Part shown: positions 8,570-17,461 of the stretch, piece after piece
Layout: every line of letters begins with the position of its first letter
How positions within the stretch are numbered: the stretch's first letter is position 1
Notes under the pieces: generated by a model
The model's input: the letters and a program-made list of their open reading frames with translations, nothing else
Databases searched by the model: none
What the model was told of the DNA's origin: nothing
Assembly: GCA_028876065.1 (NCBI GenBank)
Contig: JAGWTI010000031.1
Span: 1-33,315 of the forward strand
Length of the DNA stretch: 33,315 nucleotides
Reading direction: 5' to 3'
From: Nitrospirota bacterium
GTDB lineage: Bacteria > Nitrospirota > Nitrospiria > Nitrospirales > Nitrospiraceae
Made by a program: the position numbers and the translations under genes

Positions 8570-8879
8570 CAGGCTGTTGACAAACTATTGTGGAACCATT
8601 CGGATGCCAATGGCTCGCTGGCCCGAGATGACAGGAGAATCCCCCGCAGGATGGTCAAAAAGGCGACCGTCTCACCCGCCCAACCCCGCGCGCCAAGACG
8701 CGCGCCGTTCCCGTGGCTCAGCCGCAGCGAGCGAAAGGGGCGACGAGGTACATACCGAGCTTCGCTTGAACCGCTCGCTTCGATCATGTGCGAGCGGATA
8801 GTTACGTGACCTCATGCTTTCCGGTACGTGGAGCCTCTGAGCGATGCGAGCACGAAGCTGGCGGACTTTTTCAACATCC
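8570..8879. repeat. Nested MITE-like element after the barrel gene
   Basis: The stretch between the barrel gene and the M24 peptidase has no gene. It begins CAGGCTGTTGACAAACT right after a CTAG that contains the barrel's stop codon, and it ends ...AGTTTTTCAACATCCTG-like sequence followed by CTAG (8880-8883). An inner left end, CAGGATGGTCAAAAAGGC, starts at 8647 and is the same as that of the element at 21619-21742. The right half (GAGCGATGCGAGCAC...AAGCTGGCGG) also matches that element, but here a REP-type hairpin lies in the middle. I interpret this as one element inserted in or next to another. Confidence 0.7.
8771..8797 (-). repeat. REP-type hairpin
   Basis: Read on the minus strand, CCGCTCGC and GCGAGCGG form a perfect eight-base stem around the loop acatgatcgaa, followed by TTCAAGCGAAGC. 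Two further copies with different but still perfectly paired stems lie at 33026-33052 and 33089-33115. The hairpin sits inside the MITE-like element. Confidence 0.75.
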
Positions 8880-8949
8880 TGCTAGCCGCATCGCCAGCCC
8901 GGACCGGAGTAGGAAATCCCCGGCGATTCAGGGTATGATGTCCTCCGCT

Positions 8950-10161
8950 ATGGCTGATGCCCCAAACCTTCAACACCAGCGCGTGGCGGAGATTCAGCAG
9001 GCCCTGCGCGAGACGCCCGGCCTCGACGGCTGGCTCTTCTACGATTTCCGCGGCAGCGATCCCTTGGCCTACCGGGTGCTGCTGCTGGACCAAACCAAGC
9101 ACGTGACCCGCCGCTGGTTCTACTGGGTGCCGGCCCAGGGGACGCCGGTCAAGCTGACCCACAAGATCGAACCCCATGTGTTGGACGAACTGCCCGGCGA
9201 ATCGGTGCAGTACATGTCCTGGCAATCGCTGGGCGCCTGCCTGTCGCGCATCCTGGCGAAGGCGAAGCAGGCGGCCATGCAATATTCCCCGAGGAACTTC
9301 ATTCCCTACGTCTCGCGGGTGGATGCGGGCACGATCGAGCAGATTCGCGGCCACGGCGTGGAGGTGGTGACCTCGGCCGATCTGGTGCAGCGCTTCGAGG
9401 CGGTCTGGACGGAGCGGCAGTTGGCGTCGCATCAGGACGCGGCCGCCAAGCTCCGCACGATCGTGGACGAAGCCTTTCGGCACGTGGGCGAATCGGTCGC
9501 GGGACGCAAGGGCCTGACCGAGTACGGGCTGCAACAACTCATCCTGTCTCGTTTCAAGGAGCATGGCCTGGTCACCTCCAGCGCCCCCATTGCCGCCGTG
9601 AACGAACATAGCGCCGATCCCCACTATGGACCGGCCTCGACCGGCTCCGCCGTCATCGCGGAAAACCAGCTGGTCTTGATCGACCTCTGGGCCAAGCGGC
9701 CCGAGCCGGGCTCGGTCTACGCGGACATCACCTGGACCGGCTACGTCGGCCGAGAGGTGCCGGCCAAGCCGTGCGAGGTCTTCGGCGCGGTGCGGGATGC
9801 CCGCGATGCGGCGCTCGAGTTCGTGAAGACCCGCGTCGCGGCCGGCGATTTTCCCTGCGGCTGGGAGGTGGATGAAATCAGCCGCAACGTGATCCGCAAC
9901 GCCGGCTACGGGGACAAGTTCCTGCACCGCACCGGCCATTCGATCGGCGAAGAGGTCCACGGCAACGGCGCCAACATCGACAACCTGGAGACCCAGGACA
10001 AGCGGCGCCTGCTCCCCCGCACCTGCTTTTCCCTCGAGCCGGGCATCTACTTGCCCGGCCAGTTCGGCATCCGCAGCGAGCTGGACGTCTACCTCGCGGA
10101 GCGCGAGGCGGTCGTGTATGGCCTCCCCCTCCAGACGGAGATCGTGCCGATTCTGAAATGA
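8950..10161 (+). CDS. M24-family metallopeptidase (Xaa-Pro aminopeptidase-like)
   Basis: This 403-residue protein has an N-terminal creatinase/prolidase-like domain (about 1-170) and a C-terminal pita-bread M24 domain. All five expected metal ligands are visible: Asp245 (LIDLW), Asp259 (ADITW), His330 (RTGHSIG), Glu363 (SLEPGIY) and Glu377 (RSELDVY). Such enzymes use two metal ions to remove N-terminal residues from proline-containing peptides, usually in the cytoplasm; no signal peptide is seen. The start is uncertain among ATG 8935, 8938 and 8950. I chose 8950 because a -10-like TATGAT covers 8934-8939 and no ribosome site precedes any of them; this would make the mRNA almost leaderless. 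It stands alone between the repeat and tatA. Confidence 0.85.
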   Translation: MADAPNLQHQRVAEIQQALRETPGLDGWLFYDFRGSDPLAYRVLLLDQTKHVTRRWFYWVPAQGTPVKLTHKIEPHVLDELPGESVQYMSWQSLGACLSRILAKAKQAAMQYSPRNFIPYVSRVDAGTIEQIRGHGVEVVTSADLVQRFEAVWTERQLASHQDAAAKLRTIVDEAFRHVGESVAGRKGLTEYGLQQLILSRFKEHGLVTSSAPIAAVNEHSADPHYGPASTGSAVIAENQLVLIDLWAKRPEPGSVYADITWTGYVGREVPAKPCEVFGAVRDARDAALEFVKTRVAAGDFPCGWEVDEISRNVIRNAGYGDKFLHRTGHSIGEEVHGNGANIDNLETQDKRRLLPRTCFSLEPGIYLPGQFGIRSELDVYLAEREAVVYGLPLQTEIVPILK

Positions 10162-10239
10162 AAAACTCTCAGCGAGCCGCCCTCAGCGTGAGCATGCCGG
10201 GCTGATGGCTGAATGCTGAAGGCTCACCGCGTCCTTCCC

Positions 10240-10269
10240 TTGACACCCTCCGGGCCCACCGGATACAGT
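10240..10269 (+). promoter_or_regulatory. Sigma70-type promoter of tatA
   Basis: A perfect -35 (TTGACA, 10240-10245) is followed after 18 bases by TACAGT (10264-10269). Predicted transcription starts near 10276, leaving a leader of about 36 bases with an AAAGGA ribosome site before ATG 10312. The stretch just upstream (10200-10225) has the degenerate gctgatggctgaatgctgaa motif seen in several intergenic gaps here. Confidence 0.7.
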
Positions 10270-10311
10270 CTGCAAGAGGCGCGCATCGAGGAAAAACAAA
10301 GGATCGTACGC

Positions 10312-11127
10312 ATGTTCGGCACCCTGGGTATTTCGGAACTCGTCATCATCCTCGTCATCATCCTGATCATTTTCGGCGCCGGCCGGTTGCCGCAAATCGG
10401 CGAAGGGATCGGCAAGGCGCTCAAGGGGTTCAAGAAGGAAGTCCACGAAGCGCCGCCCCCGCTCGATCCGAATGCGTCACCGGCCGCTCAGGCCGCGGCC
10501 CAGCAGCAGGGACAGGTCGAAGACGCGCAAGTGGTTTCAGCGCCGGGGCAACCGGCTGCCGCTCCGACCGTCTCCCAACCCACGGCTCCCTATCAACCGG
10601 GCCCCGAACTGACGCCCGGCACCACGGCGTCGCTCATGGCCTCCGCCGCGCCGCAGGCCTATCAGCCGCCCAGGCCGAAAGGCGCTCCGGCCGCGCCACA
10701 ACCAGGGGCTCCGGCTGCGCCAGCCGGGCAAACGATGGAAGAGCGGCAGGCCGGGATGCCGCAGGCGCGCGCGGCCTATCCGCCTGTGCCGGCCGCCTCC
10801 GCCCAGGGCAAGGCGCCGGTGAAGCGCCCCTCCGCGGTCGTCAACAAAGAGGCCGTGGCCCGGGTGCAAGCCCAGCAGGCCGCGCTCAAAGCCAAAGCCG
10901 CGCAGGGCACGGCTCCCGCCGCTCAGGACATGCAGAGCCTCGGCGAAAGCCTGGGCGATGCCTTGCGAACGTTCCGGCAGGCGGCGGCGGACGTGCGGAA
11001 CACCATCGATCCGGAAATGCGGACGATCCGCGCCGAGATGGACGCGGCCCAAAAGGAAGTGGAGCAATCCATCGAAGCGGCCAAAGAATTGCCGTCCGTG
11101 CAGGAAGATCCGCCCAAACCGGCCTGA
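10312..11127 (+). CDS. tatA: Twin-arginine translocase TatA-type subunit, long form
   Basis: The first 45 residues are a classic TatA/TatE head: MFGTLGISELVIILVIILIIFGAGRLPQ has one membrane helix and the FGAGRLP hinge, then the amphipathic helix IGEGIGKALKGFKKE. TatA forms the pore-like oligomer that moves folded twin-arginine proteins across the inner membrane. At 271 residues it is much longer than the usual 60-90. An Ala/Pro/Gln-rich linker (about 50-215) leads to a charged C-terminal helix (SLGESLGDALRTFRQAAADV...) reminiscent of TatB tails, so it may combine TatA and TatB roles. ATG 10312 has AAAGGA eight bases upstream. No tatC is in the window. A possible substrate is encoded at 18776-20038. 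Confidence 0.88.
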   Translation: MFGTLGISELVIILVIILIIFGAGRLPQIGEGIGKALKGFKKEVHEAPPPLDPNASPAAQAAAQQQGQVEDAQVVSAPGQPAAAPTVSQPTAPYQPGPELTPGTTASLMASAAPQAYQPPRPKGAPAAPQPGAPAAPAGQTMEERQAGMPQARAAYPPVPAASAQGKAPVKRPSAVVNKEAVARVQAQQAALKAKAAQGTAPAAQDMQSLGESLGDALRTFRQAAADVRNTIDPEMRTIRAEMDAAQKEVEQSIEAAKELPSVQEDPPKPA

Positions 11128-11149
11128 CAACTTCAAGAGCGTATGGCAT

Positions 11150-11968
11150 ATGGCTGATGGCCGGATTCGCTCAATAACAGCCTTCCGTTCAGCCGGCAGC
11201 TATCAGCCATTAGTTCTTCTCCTTCTGCTCACTGCGCTCGGCGGATGCGTTCAGTCGCCCGAGCCCAGCCCTCCTGAACAGATCGTTGCGCGCCTGGTCT
11301 CGTTGCTCAAGGATCCCGATCCGGTCGTGCGCCGAACCGCCGCCTTGTCTTTGGGAAAAATCGCCGAACCGGACACGGCCGCGTCCTTGCGCGACGGGCT
11401 CTTCGACCCCGATACCCTTGTCCGCCAGCACAGCGCCTGGGCCTTGGGCAACTTGGGCGAGGCGGCGATCGATCCGGCCGGTCTCGTGCTTGTGCAGAAA
11501 CTGAACGACCCTTCCCCCGCGGTGAAGTCGACGGTGGCGCAGGCGATCGGCAAGATCGGCGCGACGCAGGGGATGGTGGAGCTGTTGGGGGACGCGTTGG
11601 AGGAAGCGGACCCGGCGACCCGGCGTGCGGTCGTGCAGGCTTTGGGTTGGCTGGAATCGCCCTCCGCCTATCAGATGTTGCTGGACGCGTTGACCGATGA
11701 AGATGCGGCGGTTCGACAGGGCGCCGTGGCAGCCCTCGGAGAGTTGGGCGATCCCCATGCGCTTCCCGCCCTGCGTCAACGGTTGCTGAAGGATCCGGAT
11801 GTCGGGGTGCGGAGCGAAGCCGCGTTCCGTCTCGGCAAGCTCGGGGATGACGCCTTGCTGCCGATGCTGCAGTTCATTTCGGCGAAGGATGAAGACGCGA
11901 ATGTCCGCCGGTGGGCCGCCTGGGCGGTGACGGCCTTGACCGAAGGCCCGGGCAACGCCAAGTCCTGA
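11150..11968 (+). CDS. HEAT-repeat lipoprotein
   Basis: This 272-residue protein has a hydrophobic stretch ending in a lipobox (TALGGC, Cys33). At least six HEAT/PBS-lyase-like repeats of about 31 residues follow (VRRTAALSLGKIAEP, VRQHSAWALGNLGEA, VKSTVAQAIGKIGAT, VRQGAVAALGELGDP, VRSEAAFRLGKLGDD, VRRWAAWAVTAL). Such repeats form a curved helical scaffold for protein binding. It starts 22 bases after tatA on the same strand. No good ribosome site precedes ATG 11150, and the first 20 codons lie in a hairpin (TGGCTGAT near 11151 with ATCAGCCA near 11206) that looks like an intergenic repeat, so the true start or its control is uncertain. The partner is unknown. Confidence 0.75.
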   Translation: MADGRIRSITAFRSAGSYQPLVLLLLLTALGGCVQSPEPSPPEQIVARLVSLLKDPDPVVRRTAALSLGKIAEPDTAASLRDGLFDPDTLVRQHSAWALGNLGEAAIDPAGLVLVQKLNDPSPAVKSTVAQAIGKIGATQGMVELLGDALEEADPATRRAVVQALGWLESPSAYQMLLDALTDEDAAVRQGAVAALGELGDPHALPALRQRLLKDPDVGVRSEAAFRLGKLGDDALLPMLQFISAKDEDANVRRWAAWAVTALTEGPGNAKS

Positions 11969-11987
11969 GCGCCGCCGCTCGCCCTTG

Positions 11988-12764
11988 CTACTTCACGTCC
12001 TTGGCGCAGCGGAATCCGTAGGAACTGATCCCGGAAGTCGGATCGTCATGGTTCCGGTCTGCGGAGCGCGCGAACAGACCCTCGTAGTTCCATCCTCCCC
12101 CGCGAAAACCGCGGGATTCGCCGTGCGAAGGACCGGTCGGGTTTTTGGATGGGCTTGACGCGTAATAGTCGGCGGCATACCAGTCGGCCACCCATTCCCA
12201 GACGTTGCCCGCCATGTCTGCGATCCCGTACGGACTGTTGCCGGACTTGAAACTGCCCACGGGGGCGAGGGTGTCGTAGCCGGTCCAACGAGGCTTTCCG
12301 AAGTTGCCCCGGTCGTTGGTCGGTTCCTCGTTTCCCCAGGGATAGGCTCGTCCGTCGGTCCCCCTGGCCGCTTTCTCCCATTCGGCTTCGGTCGGCAGGC
12401 GTTTGCCGGCCCACCGGCAATAGTTGTCGGCCATGAACCAGGTGACGCCGATGACGGGCCGGTCGGCGTCTCGGGGAAGGCGGGCCTCCTCCCAGCGTCG
12501 GGGCGGCGCCAATTGGGTCGCTTTGAGGAACGCGGCATAGCGCGATGTCGTGACTTCGAACGTGTCCATGTAGAAGGCGTCCAGGTGGACCTGGTGGATG
12601 GGCTGTTCGTCGTCGACTTCGTTGCTGCCCATCGTAAACTCGCCGGCCGGGACCAACACCATCGGCGCTCCGTCCTGGCCGGTCGTGTAGTGCGGCGTCT
12701 CGGCGGCCGACGGCGCGACGAGGGTGCAATACCAGGCCAGCGCCGGAATCAAGAGCCCACGCAT
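11988..12764 (-). CDS. Exported FGE-sulfatase (SUMF1-like) domain protein
   Basis: After a signal peptide (RGLLIPALAWYCTLVAPSAA) the protein is one formylglycine-generating-enzyme-like domain: MVLVPAGEFTMGSNEVDDEQP, FEVTTSRYAAFL, PVIGVTWFMADNYCRWAGKRLPTEAEWEKAARG, AYPWGNE, NVWEWVADWY, GFRGGGW and SSYGFRCAKD. The two active-site cysteines of true sulfatase-modifying enzymes are absent: the stretch after GFRGGGW reads NYEGLFARSADRNHDD. Sulfatase activation is therefore unlikely; related domains act as ligand-binding or other oxidative modules. ATG 12764 was chosen for its GGAA eight bases upstream and compact signal peptide; ATG 12797 is an alternative. It lies downstream of the PilZ gene on the same strand, probably in one operon. 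Confidence 0.8.
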   Translation of the reverse strand: MRGLLIPALAWYCTLVAPSAAETPHYTTGQDGAPMVLVPAGEFTMGSNEVDDEQPIHQVHLDAFYMDTFEVTTSRYAAFLKATQLAPPRRWEEARLPRDADRPVIGVTWFMADNYCRWAGKRLPTEAEWEKAARGTDGRAYPWGNEEPTNDRGNFGKPRWTGYDTLAPVGSFKSGNSPYGIADMAGNVWEWVADWYAADYYASSPSKNPTGPSHGESRGFRGGGWNYEGLFARSADRNHDDPTSGISSYGFRCAKDVK

Positions 12765-12863
12765 CGGGCGTTTTCCAGAATTGGCCGCGGCGATCATCGT
12801 GAGAAATGGGCACCTTCAGTTCGGACGAAAAAGCGAGGGGCGGGTCGGCGTACGCCGGCCACG

Positions 12864-13409
12864 TCATGCATCGGGCGGTTTCCGTTGAAGCGATGCGACC
12901 AGCGCGAGCACGCGTTCGCGCGCCTCGTCGGCGATCTTGGTAAAGCGGATGCCCATCCCCGGGGAAAACGTGTACTGGTCCGCTTTGGGGCAGACCCACA
13001 CGACGGCGCCACGGGCCTTCAGCCGCTGCGCGGGTTGGTCGGGCAACACGAATTCCAGATCGAGATTCGTGCCGACCGGAAGCGGCGTCAGACTCTCGAT
13101 GAACAAGCCGCCGCCCCCGATCCCCGTGGCGCGGCTGTCCGTCGGCTGATCGCCCGTCGTCCAGTAGCGTACTTGCGCGACGAGCGACGCGCGCGGCTGC
13201 ACCCGCATCTGCTCGGGCGGCCGCTGGGCTGCGGCCGCGTAGATGTGCTCGATCACCGCATGCCAGGTCACGCTCCCCAGCGGGTTGCCGTCGGGATCGC
13301 GCAGGACGATGGTCTCCTGCGCGCAGTCCACTTCCAGCGCCTTCCCTCTGTGCGTTTCCGTGACGGTGACCGGGAACGTCAACCGAGTGCGTTTCCCACC
13401 CTTGCCCAT
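12864..13409 (-). CDS. PilZ-domain protein
   Basis: This 181-residue protein has an N-terminal region of about 65 residues, followed by a PilZ-type beta-barrel: RVQPR (residues 69-73, the RxxxR c-di-GMP motif), ASLVAQVRYW, GGGGLFIESLTPLPVGTNLDLEFVLP, ARGAVVWV and GMGIRFTKI. The second motif (D/NxSxxG) reads TGIGGGG and lacks the acidic and serine residues, so c-di-GMP binding may be weak. PilZ proteins couple this second messenger to surface or motility functions. The start at ATG 13409 is supported by a promoter whose -10 ends ten bases upstream, which predicts a leader of only a few bases. The FGE-like gene follows after about 100 bases. Confidence 0.8.
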   Translation of the reverse strand: MGKGGKRTRLTFPVTVTETHRGKALEVDCAQETIVLRDPDGNPLGSVTWHAVIEHIYAAAAQRPPEQMRVQPRASLVAQVRYWTTGDQPTDSRATGIGGGGLFIESLTPLPVGTNLDLEFVLPDQPAQRLKARGAVVWVCPKADQYTFSPGMGIRFTKIADEARERVLALVASLQRKPPDA

Positions 13410-13418
13410 AACCACGCC

Positions 13419-13447
13419 AGTCTAGCGCAGGCTGTCCGATTGTCCAA
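13419..13447 (-). promoter_or_regulatory. Promoter of the PilZ gene
   Basis: On the minus strand TTGGAC (13447-13442) is followed after 17 bases by TAGACT (13424-13419). Expected transcription start is about 13412-13413, two to four bases before ATG 13409, so the message should be close to leaderless. No ribosome site is seen. Confidence 0.6.
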
Positions 13448-13478
13448 GCGCTATTGAAGTTGTGGCGGACCAAACGGC

Positions 13479-13511
13479 ACGGGGCGCCTCGGTGTTGCCG
13501 AGGCGCCCCGT
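13479..13511 (-). terminator. Strong hairpin after clpX
   Basis: A perfect 14-base stem (arms 13479-13492 and 13498-13511, core GGGGCGCCTCGG) with a five-base loop lies 80 bases beyond the clpX stop. A second, larger hairpin at 13540-13589 has outer arms TTCGGCGG/CCGCCGAA and an inner CCGGCC/GGCCGG. Only a short T stretch (GTTTGG) follows the first on the minus strand, so it may end transcription inefficiently or protect the 3' end of the tig-clpP-clpX message. Confidence 0.6.
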
Positions 13512-13591
13512 CCGGTATCGGATATCCCGCATGGCGCCGTTCGGCGGTCGGCCCTCCGGCCGGAATGGCCGGCGTCGGGCTCCGCCGAACC

Positions 13592-14842
<1,251 letters not shown>

Positions 14843-14875
14843 GCTGTGTCCCTCCCGGGGAACGCTCCTGTGCCG

Positions 14876-15511
14876 CTACTTGTCTTTGGCGCCGTCCTTG
14901 CCCTGCTCCTTGTCGGCGTCTTTGGGCCTCTTGGGCGGACGCGAGATCACTTCGTCGATCAGCCCGTACTGCTTCGCCTCCTCGCCGGACATGAAATAGT
15001 CCCGCTCGGTGTCGTTGGCGATTTTCTCCAAGGGCTGTCCCGTGTGCTTAGCTAATATGTCGTTCAATCGCTCCCGAATCTTGAGGATTTCCCGCGCATG
15101 AATGTCGATTTCCGTGGCCTGCCCCTGGAATCCCCCCATCGGCTGGTGGATCATCACCCGGGCATTGGGCAGGGCGAAGCGCTTGCCTTTCGTCCCGGCC
15201 GCCAGCAGCAGTGCCCCCATGCTGGCCGCCTGGCCCAGACAGATGGTGTTGATCGGCGGCTTCACGTATTGCATCGTGTCGTATATGCCCATGCCGGCCG
15301 TGACGCTCCCGCCGGGCGAATTGATGTAGAGATTGATGTCTTTTTCCGGGTCCTCGGCTTCCAGGAACAGCAATTGGGCAATGATGAGGTTGGCGAAAAT
15401 GTCGTCGATCGGCGCGCCCAGGAAGATAATCCGGTCCTTGAGCAGGCGCGAGTAGATGTCGTAGGCGCGCTCACCGCGGTTGGTCTGCTCGATGACGATC
15501 GGCACTAACAT
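14876..15511 (-). CDS. clpP: ClpP, serine protease subunit
   Basis: This 211-residue protein has the Ser97 (GQAASMGA), His122 (MIHQP) and Asp171 (ERDYF) catalytic triad, and the NSPGGSV oxyanion segment. ClpP forms two stacked seven-member rings enclosing the proteolytic chamber and works with ClpX encoded next to it. The start [10 protein letters not shown] is the usual mature-like start with little or no propeptide. AAGGAC precedes ATG 15511. The C-terminal tail after residue 195 is short, lysine-rich and charged. The gene lies between tig and clpX, the standard order, 126 bases from tig. Confidence 0.97.
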   Translation of the reverse strand: MLVPIVIEQTNRGERAYDIYSRLLKDRIIFLGAPIDDIFANLIIAQLLFLEAEDPEKDINLYINSPGGSVTAGMGIYDTMQYVKPPINTICLGQAASMGALLLAAGTKGKRFALPNARVMIHQPMGGFQGQATEIDIHAREILKIRERLNDILAKHTGQPLEKIANDTERDYFMSGEEAKQYGLIDEVISRPPKRPKDADKEQGKDGAKDK

Positions 15512-15637
15512 AACACTCTGTCCTTTCTGTTCCGGTTACTCACGAGGCCCATCTTATCACAACTTTTCCGTCACGGCCTCTCTTCACGGTCTATTTTCTC
15601 TCCATCCCTTGCGTCTTCTCTGACCCCGGGGGTTCTC

Positions 15638-16960
15638 CTACCCTTGGATCACCGAATGGCGGAAGACGAAGTCCAGCGCCTTGTCGGCCAGGATGCGGGC
15701 CCTGAGCTCGTCGATGGAGTCTTGCCCGCCGGACTGAATCAGGCGGCCCAGCTCCTCCGGCGCCATCCTGAGCTCCTGGCTCAGCCGCAGGAGTTCGTTT
15801 TGGATGTCCTCCTGCTCGACCTTCAGCCCTTCCTTCTCGGCGATCGCTTCCAACACCAGGCCGATTTTGACCCGACGCATCGCCTCGGCCTTGTGCTCCT
15901 CACGCGCCTTCCGGATTTCCTCCTGACGCACGACCGGGTCCGGCGACTGGGGTTGGCCTTTCTGCCGCTGGCGGGCCTGCATCTGCTGGCGGACGATCGC
16001 TTCCAGCTCCCGCTCCACCAGGGTGTCCGGGAGATCGAAGTGATGGGTTTCCTCCAGCCGCTTCAGGATCGTATCTTTATAGGTATCTTCGACGTCTTTC
16101 TTGAGCGCTTTTTCCATTTCGCCGCGGAGTTTCTCCGTGAGCTCGGCCATTGAGGCATAAGGGCCGCAGTCTTTCGCGAATTCGTCGTCCAAGGCGGGGA
16201 GCTTCTTCCGCTTCACCGCCGCGACCGTGACCCGATAGACGACCGTTTTCCCGGCCAACCGCTGGTCCGGGTGGGAGGCAGGATACGGTTGCGGGATCTC
16301 GGCGAGTTCCCCTTCCTTCTTGCCCACCAGCGCTGCGTCCACCTCGATGCCCAGAATCGGCGTTTTGGAGCCGATCTTGTGGAGTTGTCCGGTTTGCTTC
16401 GCGCCGTCCACCGGCGTCTGCTCCAGGAATCCCTCCACGTCCAAAATGGCATAGTCCCCTTCGGCCAAGGCCGTGCCGGCCGGCGCGGCCTCGAGCTGCG
16501 CCTGCCGCTCGCGCAGGACGTCGAGCGTCCCGGCGACTTGCTCATCGGTGACGGTGCGTTTGTCCGGCTTCAGCGAAATCGGGTTGGGCGCCTTATAGTC
16601 GCGCAACTCGATCTTCGGCTTGATTTCGACCGTGGCCGTGAACGAGAAGGCGGCGTCTTTCTTGATTTTCACCCGCTCGAGCGGCGGAATTTCCACGAGG
16701 ACCGGGACGATGCCCGCTTCCCGGACGGCCCGTTCATAATAGTCCGGCACCAGCCGGCGGACCACATCTTCCTCGACTTCCTTGGCATAACGTTTTTCCA
16801 GCATGGACAAGGGGGCCTTGCCCGGCCGGAAGCCCGGGATGCGCACATGCTTGTTCAGCTCCGCGTAGGCCAGCGCGAAGTGTTTATTGACATCCTCGGA
16901 GGGGACTTCGATCTTCAGCGCGCGTTTGACAGGGCCGAGTTCGGTGACATCGACTTTCAT
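15638..16960 (-). CDS. tig: Trigger factor, ribosome-associated chaperone
   Basis: This 440-residue protein has the family's normal length. The N-terminal ribosome-binding domain carries the signature IPGFRPGKAP (residues 41-50). A central FKBP-type peptidyl-prolyl isomerase domain spans about 155-245 (AEGDYAILDVEG, LVGKKEGE), and the long helical C-terminal arms (about 250-440) cradle nascent chains. Trigger factor binds near the peptide exit tunnel and helps fold new proteins. It is the first gene of the tig-clpP-clpX group. The 156 bases between it and tRNA-Leu contain only the degenerate cagtcagcgatcagcc repeat-like sequence. Confidence 0.95.
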   Translation of the reverse strand: MKVDVTELGPVKRALKIEVPSEDVNKHFALAYAELNKHVRIPGFRPGKAPLSMLEKRYAKEVEEDVVRRLVPDYYERAVREAGIVPVLVEIPPLERVKIKKDAAFSFTATVEIKPKIELRDYKAPNPISLKPDKRTVTDEQVAGTLDVLRERQAQLEAAPAGTALAEGDYAILDVEGFLEQTPVDGAKQTGQLHKIGSKTPILGIEVDAALVGKKEGELAEIPQPYPASHPDQRLAGKTVVYRVTVAAVKRKKLPALDDEFAKDCGPYASMAELTEKLRGEMEKALKKDVEDTYKDTILKRLEETHHFDLPDTLVERELEAIVRQQMQARQRQKGQPQSPDPVVRQEEIRKAREEHKAEAMRRVKIGLVLEAIAEKEGLKVEQEDIQNELLRLSQELRMAPEELGRLIQSGGQDSIDELRARILADKALDFVFRHSVIQG

Positions 16961-17116
16961 GATTCCACCAAGAGCAGTCAGCGATCAGCCATCGGCAATC
17001 GGCCCGGTTGGCGGCAAGAACAAATGGAAGAGCCGCCCTGCTCGATTGCACCGGCGCTACAAGTCTTCCGTTTTTGGGCTGAAAGCCGAATACTGAACGC
17101 TTCTGTTGATTGTTTG

Positions 17117-17199
17117 TGGTGCGAGAGGGGGGACTTGAACCCCCACGGTTTCCCACGAGATCCTAAGTCTCGCGCGTCTGCCAGTTCCGCCACTCTCGC
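17117..17199 (-). tRNA. tRNA-Leu (anticodon TAG)
   Basis: The minus strand folds into a class II tRNA: acceptor GCGAGAG/CTCTCGC, a D-arm with GCGGAACTGGCAGACGC, anticodon stem CGAGA/TCTCG around CTTAGGA (anticodon at 17163-17165), an 11-base variable arm, T-arm GGGGGTTCAAGTCCCCC, discriminator A and encoded CCA (17117-17119). It reads CUN leucine codons. It lies upstream of tig on the same strand and has its own promoter. Confidence 0.97.
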
Positions 17200-17296
17200 G
17201 CCCGGTTGGTCGGAAGGCACGGTCGCAGAATTTCGACGGAAAGCGACGGGCCCATTGAGGTTCTCTCTTGCAGCGTCCAGCCCTCGCTCGGCTATG

Positions 17297-17326
17297 GTTG
17301 TACAGGGCAGGGTATCTCACTGTCAA
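17297..17326 (-). promoter_or_regulatory. Probable promoter of tRNA-Leu
   Basis: On the minus strand a perfect TTGACA (17326-17321) is followed after 18 bases by TACAAC (17302-17297). Transcription would begin about 17290, some 90 bases before the tRNA. Confidence 0.5.
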
Positions 17327-17461
17327 CATGTCGCATCGTTCTCGGCAAGGACGATCAGGCTCCGCTGGTGCAAGATTTTAGCGGGGGGTATACTATGCCT
17401 GTCCGGCCGATCAGGCGCGCCAGCGCACGCCTTCCGGAAACGGGCCGGAGAGGAGGGAGCT

